From Gordionus sp. m RMFG-2023 (lineage: Eukaryota; Nematomorpha; Gordioida; Chordodea; Parachordodidae), in NCBI RefSeq assembly GCF_954871325.1, contig NC_088777.1, positions 4,838,509-4,902,508 on the forward strand: 64,000 nucleotides of DNA, read 5' to 3'. A program made the position numbers and the translations under genes. Positions 1-12,731 of this stretch are shown here, piece by piece (the first letter of the stretch is position 1; each line of letters opens with the position of its first letter). The notes beneath the pieces were generated by a model that had not been told where the DNA came from, searched no databases, and worked only from the letters and a program-made list of their open reading frames with translations.

Positions 1-2034
1 TTTATTATAAATAAAAAATCACTCTTAAAATATTATTCCAAAGCAATTTTTGTTTTTATTTTAGACTTTTTCTAAGTTTGCCTATTCTGCTTTTCTAGAT
101 TTTTAGGACTAGTTACGATTATGTTCATATTTTTTCTAAGTTTTATTTTTTTTTCTTTGATAATTTTATTTAAAAACGGTTTCTATTTAGAAATAAGATA
201 CAACATAAACGATATCAAAATAAAATATATTTTATATGCCCTGTTTGTTTTGATTGTGAAATACTCAGGAAGATAAATTTAACCTAAAATTAGGGATAAA
301 TATTTTAATATTAAAAAAAATTGTAACAAAATGTATCGAATAAAAATATACCGTGAAAAGTATCTAGATACCAAAAATTATCTAGATAATATCCAGATAC
401 AATATTTATGTATCTGGGTACCGTTTCTAGATACTTAACTCTGAAAAATAAATTAATATAGCCATTTTTCCAACTTTAACATCTAAATTACCTGCACTAT
501 AGTTTTTTTTTTAAATTCAAAAAATAGAGTATATTTTAAAAACATATAAAAAATACAATAAGATATTTAAAAAATATATAAATTTATATATTCATGGATA
601 AAAAATATTAGGAAATAATGGCTCCTACAACGGAGGTTGGGATGCGAAGTAACTGCTTCAGAAAATTTGCTTGGGGGTAAAGATCTTTAAAACAATCGAT
701 TTATAGGAAAATATTGTACCCCGATGATGCTGAGGATACTAAAAAATTTAATTTTATTTATTGTGAAGGATTAGATAAGTGTCAGAATATCAATCGTGAT
801 TTTATTGTACATGAATGTTCATAGACACATAAGATAGCTGATTAGGAAAACTGTTCATTACAAAAATTTGATATTAAGATATCTGTACCCCAAAAGAATG
901 TGTTAATAATAAACGCTCAACCATAAGAATATGATGCCTTGCTTATTTGTTTCTCATAATCAAGCCTTCTGGGGGAACACGCAATAAGAAGGCAATATGT
1001 TAGGTCTTATAAAATCTGAAGATTTTGCCATTTCTACTATGGTTAATACTATAGTTTTCAGAAAAATCTTATTTTATTTATCTCTTTGTGTTTTGGATGA
1101 AATATTATAGATAACAAGCTTAGCTTCAAAATAGAAACCATGTCAAAGGATATAAGGTTAATAAATCAAATTTAGTAGGTAAATGAGTGTCTGATTTAGT
1201 TGAGAAAAAAAATTTAAGTTATTGTCTTGTATCATTTTTTAATCTTTCTAGAGAATAAAACTGAATATTTGGTTGTTTTTTCTAAGCTCAAATTTTATGA
1301 AGGGAAGAAATTTATTTTCTAATTTTGAAAGTTCTAAACTTCAAACATTTAAATCCAAAAAAAATGGTATATATACTTTCATTTAAATATTATATTTTTA
1401 TTTAAGCTTTAAAACCTGCACTCGATTTGATAATAATGCATTATTGAAATATTTAATAACAAATCCATGAAATTTTTAAATCTAACCCCGTTTATTAAAC
1501 TAAAATGACTAGTTGAAAAGACATTTGATAAAGATAATATTGTAAATTTTGCCATTTGATAAAGATAATATTGTAAATTTTGCCATTTGATATCGAGTCA
1601 AGTTTTCGAAGAAATTTCCATTCGAAATATTTATACGATGGTTAAAAGGAGGGGGTGGGAGGTGTAATAGTTACAGATGACCTGGAAGTCAAATAATCAA
1701 ATATATCAATCCATTATTTAGCTTCTCCTTCTGATAATGATGATGATTCTGAGACTTGCTAAGATTCAGACTGGAAAAACTATTCTTTTATTTTCTTTAT
1801 TGTTTGCTTCATTTCTTAATTTTAACCATATTATCATTAGAACAAAATTTATTAAGACAATTAAATATCGACGAAATTATAAATTCTTTCTCTTTATCTT
1901 CCCCCAATTTGTCTATATTATTCATTTAAAGAAAATATTTTGAATTTCTTTTCTTCCAATTTTAAAAAATATTTTTTAAATTTATAATATTTTTTTTTTC
2001 ATTTTTATAAATTATTCTCTATAAAACATTCGGT
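1..2034. other. A+T-rich DNA without a clear gene
   Basis: No convincing gene. It contains a remnant of the TATCTAGATA MITE family near 355-443, ending in AACTCTG. A 31-bp direct duplication lies at about 1525-1588. A possible decayed FLYWCH piece at about 690-830 is listed separately. Confidence 0.5.
690..830 (+). pseudogene. possible decayed FLYWCH-like module
   Basis: One + frame reads a Cys-x5-Cys pair after an aromatic run (FIYCEGLDKC), then an Asp/Phe stretch and His/Cys residues, before and after a stop codon. The spacing recalls the FLYWCH modules of the 44.9-63.2 kb gene. The match is short and interrupted, so this may be chance or an unrelated transposase piece. Confidence 0.25.
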
Positions 2035-2581
2035 TCCATGTCAATTCAGCGAAACTTTTATCGCGAAACTTTTATCGCGAATGTCGTTTATCGCGAATGT
2101 CGTTTATCGCGAATGGATTTTATAGCAAAACTTTTATTGCGAATCCATAATAGCGAATACTATTCCGCGAATGCAATATCGCGAAACAAATATCGCGAAT
2201 TTTTTATAGCGAAACCTTTATCGCGAAATCTTTATAGCGAATACATTACCGCGAATACAATATTGCGAAACAAATATTGCGAATTTTTTATAGCGAAACC
2301 TTTATCGCGAAACCTTTATCGCGAAACCTTTATCGCGAAACCTTTATCGCGAAACCTTTATCGCGAAACCTTTAATGCAAATACACTACCGCGAAACTTT
2401 TATCGCGAATCAATAATCGCGAAAATTTTATAGCGAAATCTTTATCGCGAAACCTTTAAAGCGAATACATTACCGCGAAACTTTAATCGCGAATCAATAA
2501 TCGCGAAAATTTTATAGCGAAGTTATTATCGCGAAACATATATCGCGAAGATATTAGAGAGAATTTAATATCGCGATAATT
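2035..2581 (+). repeat. 14-bp TCGCGAAACCTTTA array, left copy
   Basis: This is a run of about 13-14-bp units built on TCGCGAAACCTTTA. Variants include TCGCGAATACAATA, TAGCGAATACATTA and TCGCGAATCAATAA. The best-preserved stretch, near 2290-2375, has six almost identical units. It opens with GTCAATTCAGCGAAACTTTT, and the same phrase in reverse complement closes the core of the array at 9.4-9.8 kb. An open frame of about 130 codons runs through it, but its protein is simply the repeat read out and I do not call it a gene. Confidence 0.85.
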
Positions 2582-2934
2582 GCTAATAATGACTAATTTA
2601 TTTTGAATCACTTTTTTATAATTAAATTATTTGAATAATATTTTTTTAAAATAGGTTGAAGATTGATTCACAATGATAGTTTGTAATTTTCTTTTAACCT
2701 TAAAAAATTTATATAATGATTAATAAACTTAGATCTGGTTTATGAAATTTGTTATTGAAATACACTTTTTCGCTATCCTATCCTTTTCTTCGAAGTTCTT
2801 ATTTTATACTACTCGCGCACAAGAAACTCAGCTTTATCAATATATTAATCATTGAGTTTATTAGTTAAATCTTGATATTTACTGGCGAAATTGATATCTG
2901 GGTAGCATTCCTATTTAATGTCTGATGACCTAAT
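2582..2934. other. A+T-rich spacer
   Basis: No gene or repeat recognised between the array and the MITE. Confidence 0.5.
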
Positions 2935-3156
2935 TAGTGTTGTTAAACGGCTCTTTTTGAGCCGATTTTTAAAAACGACTAACTCAATATTTCATCCTGA
3001 ATAATATTAAGCAAGACTGAAGATTTTGTTTGTAGAAGGAACAAAGGTTTGAACATCTATTAAAAAATCTCAAGGCTTAGGCAATATTTTTCTGGCTAAA
3101 ATATTGAGTTAGCCGTTTTTAAAAATCGGCTCAAAATGAGCCGTTTAACAACACTA
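2935..3156. mobile_element. 222-bp hAT-like MITE (TAGTGTTGTTAAACGG family)
   Basis: The ends are near-perfect inverted repeats of over 40 bp, starting TAGTGTTGTTAAACGGCTC and ending in its complement. It is flanked by GACCTAAT and GACCTCAT (7 of 8 match), the 8-bp duplication typical of hAT elements. It has no coding capacity. Related copies lie at 30452-30672 and 41689-41883, with worn copies at 22988-23075, 40281-40427 and 54571-54756. Confidence 0.85.
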
Positions 3157-3164
3157 GACCTCAT

Positions 3165-4284
3165 ATTTATAAATTTATCAATCAATTTTGGCCAGGGTTA
3201 GCAGTCAGTCAATTAACCAGTCAAATGACTAGATTTTGACGGGTCAATTAAACGGGGGAATATTTGACCTTGTCATATAGTCAAATATTCTATAAGATCT
3301 GAATATAAAAATATGTTTGAAAAAGAAAAACGATATAAATACATGTGATCACAATACTGCTATTTATTGAGTTCCTAATATTAAGGAGAGCATTTTACTC
3401 ATAGTGAATTTAATGAAGTATGTAATATAATAAGAGAATTAGGCATACTACAGGTGGTGATCAAAATATTTCAAGTTATATTTTACGACCTTTATAGATA
3501 TCTTTTTATCTTTTCTGTTTAGGGGGGGGGGGGGGGGGTGATTTAGTATAATATCTCGGCATGAATCTCAATTAATTTAAATATAATATTTTGATTTGGG
3601 TTCTTATTGAATAAATAATTTTAAAATATAATAAAAATATAGCCACACTTATAAAAATTAACAAATAATTAATGACATAATTGATAAATTATAACTATTT
3701 AAAAAAAAGTATTGCCGAAATTTAAAAAAAAAAATTTTCTCGTCTGGCTGGTGCCATTCCCTTGGTTATAAATTATAAATATTTTCGCCATTCTTTCCTC
3801 TTTATTTCAGAGTCTTATAAAATACAATAATAAAAATTTTGTTTTTTTTTATATTATAGGCTCAAATTTTTTATATTTGAATTATTTTTTGTGACAAAAA
3901 TATAGGAAGGTCTACTTTGGTATAAAATTTAGCAAGCTATATACCGACTCATTCGTCAAGATACAGATTTTATGAGGGTATTTACAAATTCTTTTATATG
4001 TGATCTTTCTCTACCACATCAATCCTACGATTAATATTTCAAAAATAACTACCTTTCGTCATGCATTATAAAATTATTTTAAAATTCATATTCCTAGCCC
4101 TTGAGTCATATAGTTGTTTTCCCTTACAAATATGATAACTTTTGATGAGCAACATTATTAGCAAAATATTATTATAAATACTCAAGTATTACACTAAAGG
4201 GCAAAGTTTAAAATGAGGATTACATTTTCCTTTTATTCATTAAAGCATGTAAATTTTTTTATATTGGGATGTTTTTTTCCCATG
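3165..4284. other. A+T-rich spacer with a G homopolymer
   Basis: No gene seen. A run of about 18 G lies near 3522-3539. Confidence 0.5.
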
Positions 4285-4549
4285 GTTATTTTCAGAGTTG
4301 TTAAACGCTATTTTTAAAAGTAGCGCTCTACCGCTATAGCTATTTGTCAAAAAAATACTTTTTTCAAAAGTAACTTTAGCTACTTTTAAGCTACTTATTA
4401 TAAAAAAAAATTTAGAAACAAATGAAACAATTTTTTTTCCTTATAATGTAAATGTATAATAAATAATATATAAAAATCAACATTTATAAATATAAAAATA
4501 TAGTTAGTTTAGATTATAAAAAAATAAGCAATATAAATAAATATTTAAT

Positions 4550-5041
4550 TTATTTTAATTTGTTGCATTTTAATAATAATATCATTTCAATATTATCATC
4601 CCCAAGTCTAGAGCGATGATCAGAAAGTATAAGCTTTGCTTTACTAAATAATCTCTCGACACTAGCACTTAAGGGCAAGGGGGTATTTAATTTTATATAT
4701 AAATTTTTAATATATAAAAAATTATCAAAAATATTCATTTCAATATTTTTTGATTGAAAAAAAAGATCAATTGGATTTTCTATTAAATCATCTTTAATTT
4801 CAAAAAAATTATTTGAGGATGTCTTCGTGGTAGATACTCGGCAATCTATGTTTGTTTGAGTAAGATTATTCAGCTTCGCCATTAGCCTATCGCGTTGATG
4901 TTTGGCATCATCGGAATTTATATATGGCCAGTTTAGTTTAAACTTTGGATGAACCATTGTCGCTAAGACATTGTCATCATTGTATAAGTTTGGGAATCTA
5001 AAAGTTACAAAAATAGAATATTTTAAATATATCTTAATCAT
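4550..5041 (-). pseudogene. hAT transposase C-terminal fragment
   Basis: A 163-residue frame. The end matches the hAT family dimerisation domain: LPLSASVERLFSKAKLIL followed by a D-x-R-x-R-L-x(3)-N motif. Upstream it has VHPKFKLNWPYI, which closely matches the fragment at 20995 (IIHPKFKLNWPFI), so both relics belong to one family. The DDE core is absent, so this is a remnant and not an active transposase. Confidence 0.85.
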
Positions 5042-5450
5042 AAAATTTTATAAATTTAGAGCATCTTTCATCACTTTGAAGTTGTCGGCTATTTTATTCA
5101 TGTGTATGGCGACATAAAACTGTTGTGCCAGGGGATAAAGTTTTAATCATCATAGTAAATGATGGATTATCAACCAAGGACAATGGTGACTGTGTCAATA
5201 ATAAAATCAACAATTACTTTATCAGCCAATTTTTGTGAAATATTGGCATGTTTATTATCAGTTAATTTGGTTTGGGTAGTATTTGTCTTTTTGAATGAAG
5301 ATTCTCCTATACCAATTTTTTTTTATATGTTTCTCTATTTCCTTATAGCAATTGGCATGAACTGTCTAATAAAATAAATAATATTATAATGTAAAAATAA
5401 CAATTTACCTTTAGGTGTTTCTTCAGGTTATAGCTACTCGATTGATTTGA

Positions 5451-5639
5451 TTATATATTTTTTTTACATTTTAAGCACAGGAATTTGAATCCAGATTTTG
5501 TTTTAATATTTATTTTAAAAATTTTTTCAAATCTAGGGAATGGGAAATCGTTATTAGAGCTATTAAGTACATTTTCTTCCATTGAATCTTCCATGTCTGA
5601 ATTACTTTCAAGGATTTGGATATCCATGGGCGATGCCAT
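5451..5639 (-). pseudogene. hAT transposase N-terminal (BED-like) fragment
   Basis: A 62-residue frame starting MASPMDIQILESNSDMEDS, acidic, ending in FKFLCLKCKKNI where a BED finger would begin (Cys-x2-Cys). The finger is not completed before the deletion. It belongs with the C-terminal fragment at 4550-5041. Confidence 0.5.
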
Positions 5640-5913
5640 TTTAGATTAGATTGAAAATTGAAAATATATTTAAATTTCAAAATTAAATTATAAATTATAA
5701 AAATTATAATTAATGATATATTTATTTTCATGTTTATACTTATATTCATAATATTTTTTTAAAGTAGCGAAGTAGCGCGCTACTTAGCTACTTTTAAAAA
5801 AAGTAGCGCGCTAAAAAATTAAATAATTTTAAAAAAAGTAGCGGCTATTAGCTAAAGCTACCAAAAAGATAGTGCGCTAAGTAGCGCGCTACTTTAACAA
5901 TTCTGGTTATTTT

Positions 5914-7010
5914 TAACCAGTCTTTGTCCAAATCAGTGATTCTTTTAAAATTTTACACTTCCGTTATATATTTAACAAACAAACTATTGGCTTAGACGAT
6001 ATGATATGACAATGCTCTACTTTTTCCTTCACATATTCAATAAATAAAAAAATTATTTTTTAAAAAACTTTTTATAATTAAATTTATTTTGTAAGGATAT
6101 TTATTCTAAATGTGAATTAGATATCAAAAAATATGGCCTAAAGGGATCTATTAAAATAAGATAATACGCTATACCATTTCCTATTTTAACTTAAGAAAAG
6201 GACTGTGGAGAATATAATCAGGGGCTTGTATACATATCTATAAATGATATCAACCCTCTCAAAACTTTTAACCACCTACCAAATAAAAATAATTAAAAAA
6301 AGAAAATACAATTCATCCCTTTCCAATTTTATTCAAATAATGATAATTATTTCATAACTAACTATCCCCCCTCTAATTTCAATGATGCTCCTCTAATGAG
6401 TTCGCAGTTCAAGTTACGATGGAAAAAAATTTGCTTGAATTAATTTTGTTATATTATAGCTCTAAAATTCCTTAAGGTTCATAATTATTTAAATATTGGC
6501 ATTTTGTTAACTTTTTTAAATATACTATATTCTCATTTGATTTGATAACAATGTAATTGAGCTTAGGTGGCTTCATGTCATGAATAATAAAAATAAAACT
6601 AAAATTAAAATACATCATTTTTATTGGTTATATTTTTTTAAAAAATATTTTTATTTACCCGCGAAGAGTGGCATTAAAAATTAAAAAATCTCGCTGAATA
6701 ATTATAAATCTAAATTTTTTTATGAAAACTAGATTTAAGAAATTTACGTAAGAAATGTATATGAGATGTCTTACCTTTTCACTTATTACAAAGAACTTAT
6801 AGGAATTTTGAGTTATTTTTTCTAAAACATCCACCAATAATTTTAAAATCATTCTTCGCTAGGCTTTATTTAAATTGTATGCGGTTTTAGATGAAATAAT
6901 TAAAATGCTAATGTAATTATAAACGATTTATTATTAATTATGGAGAATATGGTAAGAATAACTATTATCAGCTTGGATTTTACAGTTTATAAAATCGTTT
7001 TTAAATAAGT
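5914..7010. other. A+T-rich spacer
   Basis: No gene recognised. Short open frames here, such as 6655-6852 on the minus strand, have the composition of random A+T-rich DNA. Confidence 0.5.
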
Positions 7011-7018
7011 GTTCTGAA

Positions 7019-8338
7019 CAGTGGCGTAGACAAAGGGGAAGAGCTAAACCTCCCTCACTGGGAAATATGATTAATGACAACTTTCTTGTAAATTGATAAA
7101 ACTCCTTCCATAGTCTAAAGAAAATTCTAATTTAAAAAACAACATAAAAAAATCTTACAAATCTAGGAATAAACAATACCATCATTTTATTTTATAATCC
7201 ATTTTCACAATTTTTTTTACAAATTATAATTATAAAACGGAACGCTTCTCAAAGAGGTTAAGCGCACTTAATATTACGTTATTAAACAATAGCTCAACCT
7301 ATTCACTTTATGAAAATAATTAGCTATCCTAATTGTTTTAAATTTTACCATAACCAATCCTTCTCATTTTGATATAACATTTTCCAAAGTTGCCGCAAGT
7401 TATGTCATCTGTCGGAAAAGTTTCCAAGCTTAATTTTCTTTTGGCTAAAATATCGAGTATCTTTAAATCCTCATATTTTGAAATAGGAAAAAAGTTGATT
7501 TTATAAATAAATATAGTAATATTTTTTTAAGATATTTCATTTAATTTTTTTTATTATAATTGCTTTCTATAGATTCTTTGTTTAATCTTATAATGTTTCA
7601 AATTTTTGAAATTATAATACTTTTTGGTTCATACTTAAAGGTTTGCTATTGTCTATTTCGCTTATTAAAACTAGTTTTTGTTTATTGACTGGAAAAACTG
7701 ATTGATGTAATACTAAGTAATAATCTGGCATTTCATATAGTAGAGCTTACCCAAAAATATTTGTTTGTTTTCGCATGTTGTTAATCTTGGCAATTTTATC
7801 TTATTTTGTCATTAAAAACTATCTACCAAATGAATTGAAGAATCAATGTAATAATTATTGATTTAAGTTCCAGATTTATTGCTTCCAGAAATTTGGTTGA
7901 TTTTACGCTTTAATGGGTGATATAGATTTTATTTTTCTTATAGCACGGTTGCCTTTTTGTGTGTGAAAAAAATGACTGAAGAATTAATAAATATTAGCGC
8001 AAACCAGCTATTTCCCATTCTATCAATAATGCCTGAATTAAGCAATTTTTCTTATTTTGCTAATAAACTTTTTATTTATACTGTCTAAACGAATTAAATT
8101 ATAATTAATAAGGAACATCGATAAAATTTTCGGAATAAATTATTTCAGTCGCTTAAATCATAGATTTGCCAAACTAATAGTTTTTTTCCCTTTACTAGCT
8201 ATTATACTCGTTTAAGTACTCAATTGGTACTAATAAAGCAAGAAATATTGATATAATTTACAATTAGTTCGTAGAACTATACAGTCGCCAATTTTAACGG
8301 CGATGATATTAAGTATATAAATCCTGTCTATGCCACTG
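7019..8338. mobile_element. 1.3-kb non-autonomous hAT-like element
   Basis: The left end reads CAGTGGCGTAGAC and the right end GTCTATGCCACTG, a good inverted repeat of the CAG(T/G)GGCGTAG type common in hAT elements. The flanks are GTTCTGAA and, overlapping the last base, GTTCTGAT. No coding frame is seen inside. Confidence 0.7.
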
Positions 8339-8346
8339 TTCTGATA

Positions 8347-9398
8347 CACAAGTTGAAGCGATAAAGAAATTGCTCAGAATTATCAAATTATTATGGTAAT
8401 TATAGATATAAATATCTTAAACATGATATTTAAAGAAGTTCGAATATTTTGAAAGAATTAAATAAAAATGTAAATATAAGCCTTCCTGATATTGGAATAT
8501 CTTTATTTTCTTGATTTGGAACATTTTCTATTTATTTTCAAAAAATCCTAATTTATTTTAATTCCATTTTATTAGAAAAAATGAGTAAAAGTGCTTAGAA
8601 ATTGAGAAGGAGCGTTTAGCGGTGTTTTCATAAAAACGCCTGATTTAAATTGAACTGGTATTAATTTATAAAATGATGAAAACTATTATACGTTTTTTTA
8701 ATTTTTATATTGTTTAGTTAGACTTGTGAAATCAGCAAAAATAAAAAACTAAAATAACTGAAGATCTAATGATTTATTTCCATAATTTATTCTTCATAAA
8801 TATTACAATGTAATCCAATAGAATATTTTGAATTTTTTTTTTGATAATCATAACTTTGCAGTTATTTCTATTTATTAAAATGCGAAAAGAAGAAAAAGGA
8901 GAGGTCAAAATATTCAAATAAATTAGTTACTATTATATCAGAAAGTTATATCGATGTGCATTATCTAAAAATTATAATTAGGAGGCATTAATTATCAGTA
9001 AAATCTTCTATAATTTTTAAAAATAATCTGAGAAAATCAATAAAAAATTCTTAGCTTTCTATATAATTTTTTATCTAGATTGGAAAAAAGGTATATCAGA
9101 AAATTTTCTTATGACATAAAGCACACGGGGGGGGGGGGGGGGGTTAACTTATTCTGGTAAAAACTTAACCCAAAATGTCCCCTCCATACTTACAACCATG
9201 AGTGAGTGAGACCAGAAAGAGTAATGTATTTTGTATCACATCAGATAAATGTTACATGCTTATTAAATAAACAATACGTAATAAAATATTCTAAAACATT
9301 CGCGTTTATGATTTAAGAAACTTCGGTTGGTAAATTGATATTGAATATATCAATTTCACTTAAAATGAATTCGTAATTTTCGAAGTCATGCGCTCGCG
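8347..9398. other. A+T-rich spacer with a G homopolymer
   Basis: No gene seen. A run of about 16 G lies near 9127-9142. Confidence 0.5.
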
Positions 9399-10032
9399 CA
9401 CATACATTCGCGGTAGAAAATTCGCTATAAAGAGTTGGCGATTAAAGTTTTGCTATAAGTTTCGCTAAAATTTATTCGCTCTAAAGTATTCGCGGTTTAG
9501 GTTTCGCGGAAATAAATTCGCGATAATGAGTTCGCGATCAGTTTCGCTAAAATGTATTCGCTATAAAGTATTCGCGGTTAAAGTTTCGCAGAAATAAATT
9601 CGCTATAACGAGTTCGCGATCAAAGTTTCACTATAAAGTATTCGCGGTTAAGGTTTTGCGGAAATAAATTCGCTATAACGAGTTCGCGATCAAAGTTTCG
9701 CTATAATGTATTCGCTATAAAGTATTCGCGGTCAAGGGTTCGCTGAAATAAATTCGCGATAATAAGTTCGCGATATTGTCTTCGCTATAAAAGTTTCGCT
9801 GAATTGACCTGATACGAAAACATTCTCTATATACGACATTCTCTATAAATGACATCTCTATAATTGTTTTCTCTATAAAAAATTCTCTGTAAAATACATT
9901 CTCTATAAAATAATTCTCTATAAAATAATTCTCTATAAAATAATTCTCTATAAAATAATTCTCTGTTATCGACATTCTCTATAATTGTTTTATCTGTAAA
10001 AGTTTCACTATAATTGTTTTCTCTGTAATGGT
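9399..10032 (-). repeat. 14-bp TCGCGAAACCTTTA array, right inverted copy
   Basis: The reverse complement of the 2035-2581 array type, with units such as AAGTTTCGCTATAA and TTCGCGATAA. Toward 9810-10032 the unit shifts to a CTCTATAAAATAATT / TTCTCTATAATTG form. The two arrays are opposed across about 6.8 kb. This could be a Foldback-like element with repeat-built inverted ends, or two independent arrays of one satellite. Confidence 0.8.
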
Positions 10033-10111
10033 AAGATAGACGCAATAATAATTATTTTACATATTATTTATTTCTGTTTATAATTAATTCTTTTCATTGG
10101 GGTACTCTGCT

Positions 10112-12731
10112 CAGGACTTTAGCCACGGAGGGAAGGGGAGAGGGGGAGCTGCCCCTTTTTTCAAAAAAAATATTTTTGGCCCCCAGAAAAAATCTTTGGC
10201 CCCCATAAATTTTATTTTTCCGGCCCCCCAAATTTAAAAATAAATTTTGTAATTGATTATTTTTATATTTTTAAAATAAATTTTAAATATTTATTTAAAA
10301 AAACATGTCTTGTTTCTAAATTTCTTCCTATCCTGTTTTATTTTTATCCAATAATAAATCATCATTCATTCATATTTTATCATTTTTATGTGTGTTTGTG
10401 TATAACATTATATAGGCTCTTATTTATAACGTTTAAATTGTACTTATTTCAATGATAATTATTTTATTTATTATGGTTCAATCACAATATTATTATCTGG
10501 TCTCTGATATAGATCTGGGTGCAAATCATAAAAAATGGGGATTTTCTGAAGCTAATCAAGTGATAACTCAAGGCTTAATATATATATATCAAATCTAAGG
10601 AAAGATTGATACCGATTCGTAAATATCTATTAAAATAAAAAAGGTTCTTATTAAATTTATATAAAATTTGGTAATATTGTGCAGTGTTGCTAAACACAAA
10701 ATTATATTATATAAGCCCGATATAACCAGTTATTTAAAACAGCGGTGAATATTTTCGCATTATTAAGAAAATAGTGAGATAACAACAATTTTGGTAAGCC
10801 AACTAATTAACCGTGATCTTTACGATCTTAAATCAAGATTTCATGATATTTCTTAACATACAGGAGCAACCTTTTCGTGGGACTGGTTCAACAAAAATTA
10901 CGGATGCAACAAATGTAGAAAACATAATTTATTCTTTCTGGACTATTTATAGCAATGTTTTCATACACCACCCAAAAAGATCCTGAATCAAATAAAATTA
11001 CGAAATTTATATACAAAAATACGCGATACACATCACCCAGATTCAAAACGAAGTAATATCTATTATGGTAGATATGGTACTTGGATTATATTTCAGATAA
11101 ATATAACAAAAGATAGATGCCTTTTTTTTTGTCTTAAAGCTGATGTGACAAAAGATGCATCAGGTTGTGAAAACCTGAGCATAATTAATTACATTTTTTT
11201 CTGGAGAAGTCCAGAAAAATTTCTCCAGAAATTTAATAGGGATTATTAATTTACAGTGTCTTTCTGTTGAAAGCATTACTAATTGCATTTTAAAGCAACT
11301 TAATGAGTTAAATATTAATTCAACGAATATGATAAACCAGGCATATGATGGTGGGTGCAAACGTTATGTCTGGCCGAAATGGAGGAGTGCAAACCTTACT
11401 TCAAAAAAGAATTAATAAAAAAGTTCCTTATACATTGCTACAACCACATGTTGCATCTTGTGGTTTAAAATTGGTATAATAATATTGTTATCATTTCTAA
11501 TTTTTTTTAATTTACTCAATGCAATGCATAATTTTTTAGGCGGTTTAACGTATCCTTTAAATATGCAGACCATACTCTTAAGAGAAACGGGTCATTTAGA
11601 AACATCTCGCATCATTTATGTTAATTTTGAGGCTATTGGTGAAATATTAGTTTACTTTTCTAATAGAACTCTTAATTCAGAGGTTTCCACTTAAGATTCT
11701 GTCGAAGCCTCTGGTTATTTATCTCAATATATAAATTACGTTATATTAGCCATTATAATTTATGAGATATTAATAACAATAAAACCACTATATAAGTATC
11801 TACAATCAGTAGGTACTTATCAAGTGGATGCTAAAAATTGTATTGATTTTACTATAAATATATTTTAAAAATATAAGAAGCAATAATTCTATTGAATTGA
11901 TTAGAATAAAGGCTGAAAAACTTTTAGCAAAATTTAATCACACTCCCCAGTCCCCACAAATCATCAAGGATACGTAAAACGCCTATAAATTTTCAACATT
12001 TTTTAGTCGAGACCAAATTATAATTTGATTGTGAGAAAGACTCCAATTGGAATTCTTTAAAAAGGAATTATTGATTACTTTGTTGATAATTTATTAGATA
12101 GATTTTCACAAGATGATTATAATCTTTTATCAAGTTTTAATGCATTGTTCCCCTATGATAGTGATTATTTTATATCGGACAAAATGGCCCGATTAAAATA
12201 ATTATTAAACTTAAATATGGAAATTTTACATCATGAAATGAAAATAGCTAAAGGATTATTAGCTGCAGAAGTTAAAGAAACACATAATTTCGAAAATATC
12301 CTAAATATTATGTATAAAAAAAATATCATCATGCATTTAGATAATTGTATAAATGCTACTCAGCAGCCATTATCTTCTTGTGTGGCTTCTTTCCCTATAA
12401 TAAAGAGAGTTGTATCGAGCATGAGGGTCGATGAAAGATCAAAGTAAGCAAAATTTAGTATTGATGGATGAAAAATAATTAACACAAAATTTATTCTTTA
12501 ATTCATTTATGTTAAAATTTAAAAATAAAAATCGTCGTATTAAATTATAGTATTATTTTGTATGTTCATATTATAGTATTATTTTGTATTCATATAACAT
12601 TAATAATTTTTTAATAAAAATAGCAAAAATTTTTTATGAATGCTTAATTATTTGTTTTATTTAAAAAAAATAGTGGCACCCCTAAGTAAGCAGCTGGCCT
12701 CCCTAACTGAAAATTCCTGGCTACGGCTCTG
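10112..12731 (+). mobile_element. decayed hAT element (CAG..TAGCCA ends)
   Basis: The left end is CAGGACTTTAGCCACGGAG with G/C-rich subterminal sequence (GGCCCCC runs). The right end is CTGGCTACGGCTCTG, the complement of a CAGAGCCGTAGCCAG start. It has the ends of the hAT group whose termini read CAGxGxCGTAGCCA. No convincing duplication is seen. The interior holds broken transposase frames on the + strand. Confidence 0.75.
11160..12447 (+). pseudogene. degraded hAT transposase (DUF4371-like)
   Basis: In several + frames I can read pieces of a hAT transposase. At about 11240-11400 there is LQCLSVESITNCILKQLNEL followed by an AYDGG motif, the counterpart of the conserved second-Asp motif (x-YDGAxNM). 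At 12217-12447 there is a C-terminal piece with QQPLSSCVASF, in the position of the SCSAER dimerisation motif. The frames shift and contain stops, so the gene is dead. Confidence 0.7.

Larger units (their letters stand above)
4285..5913 (-). mobile_element. 1.6-kb internally deleted hAT element with perfect TSD
   Basis: The element spans 4293-5905 between exact 8-bp direct repeats GTTATTTT (4285-4292 and 5906-5913). The left end reads CAGAGTTGTTAAACGC; the right end in complement reads CAGAATTGTTAAAGTAGC. Subterminal regions are dense in GTAGCGCGCTAC-type palindromes. On the minus strand it keeps an N-terminal piece with a Cys-x2-Cys pair (5451-5639) and a C-terminal hAT dimerisation domain (4550-5041). 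The central catalytic part is missing, so it would have to be moved by another element. The exact duplication suggests a fairly recent insertion. Confidence 0.9.

Noticed and set aside
2038-2433. 131-codon frame through the TCGCGA array
   Set aside because: Repeat read-out; protein composition follows the 14-bp unit and there is no start context or domain.
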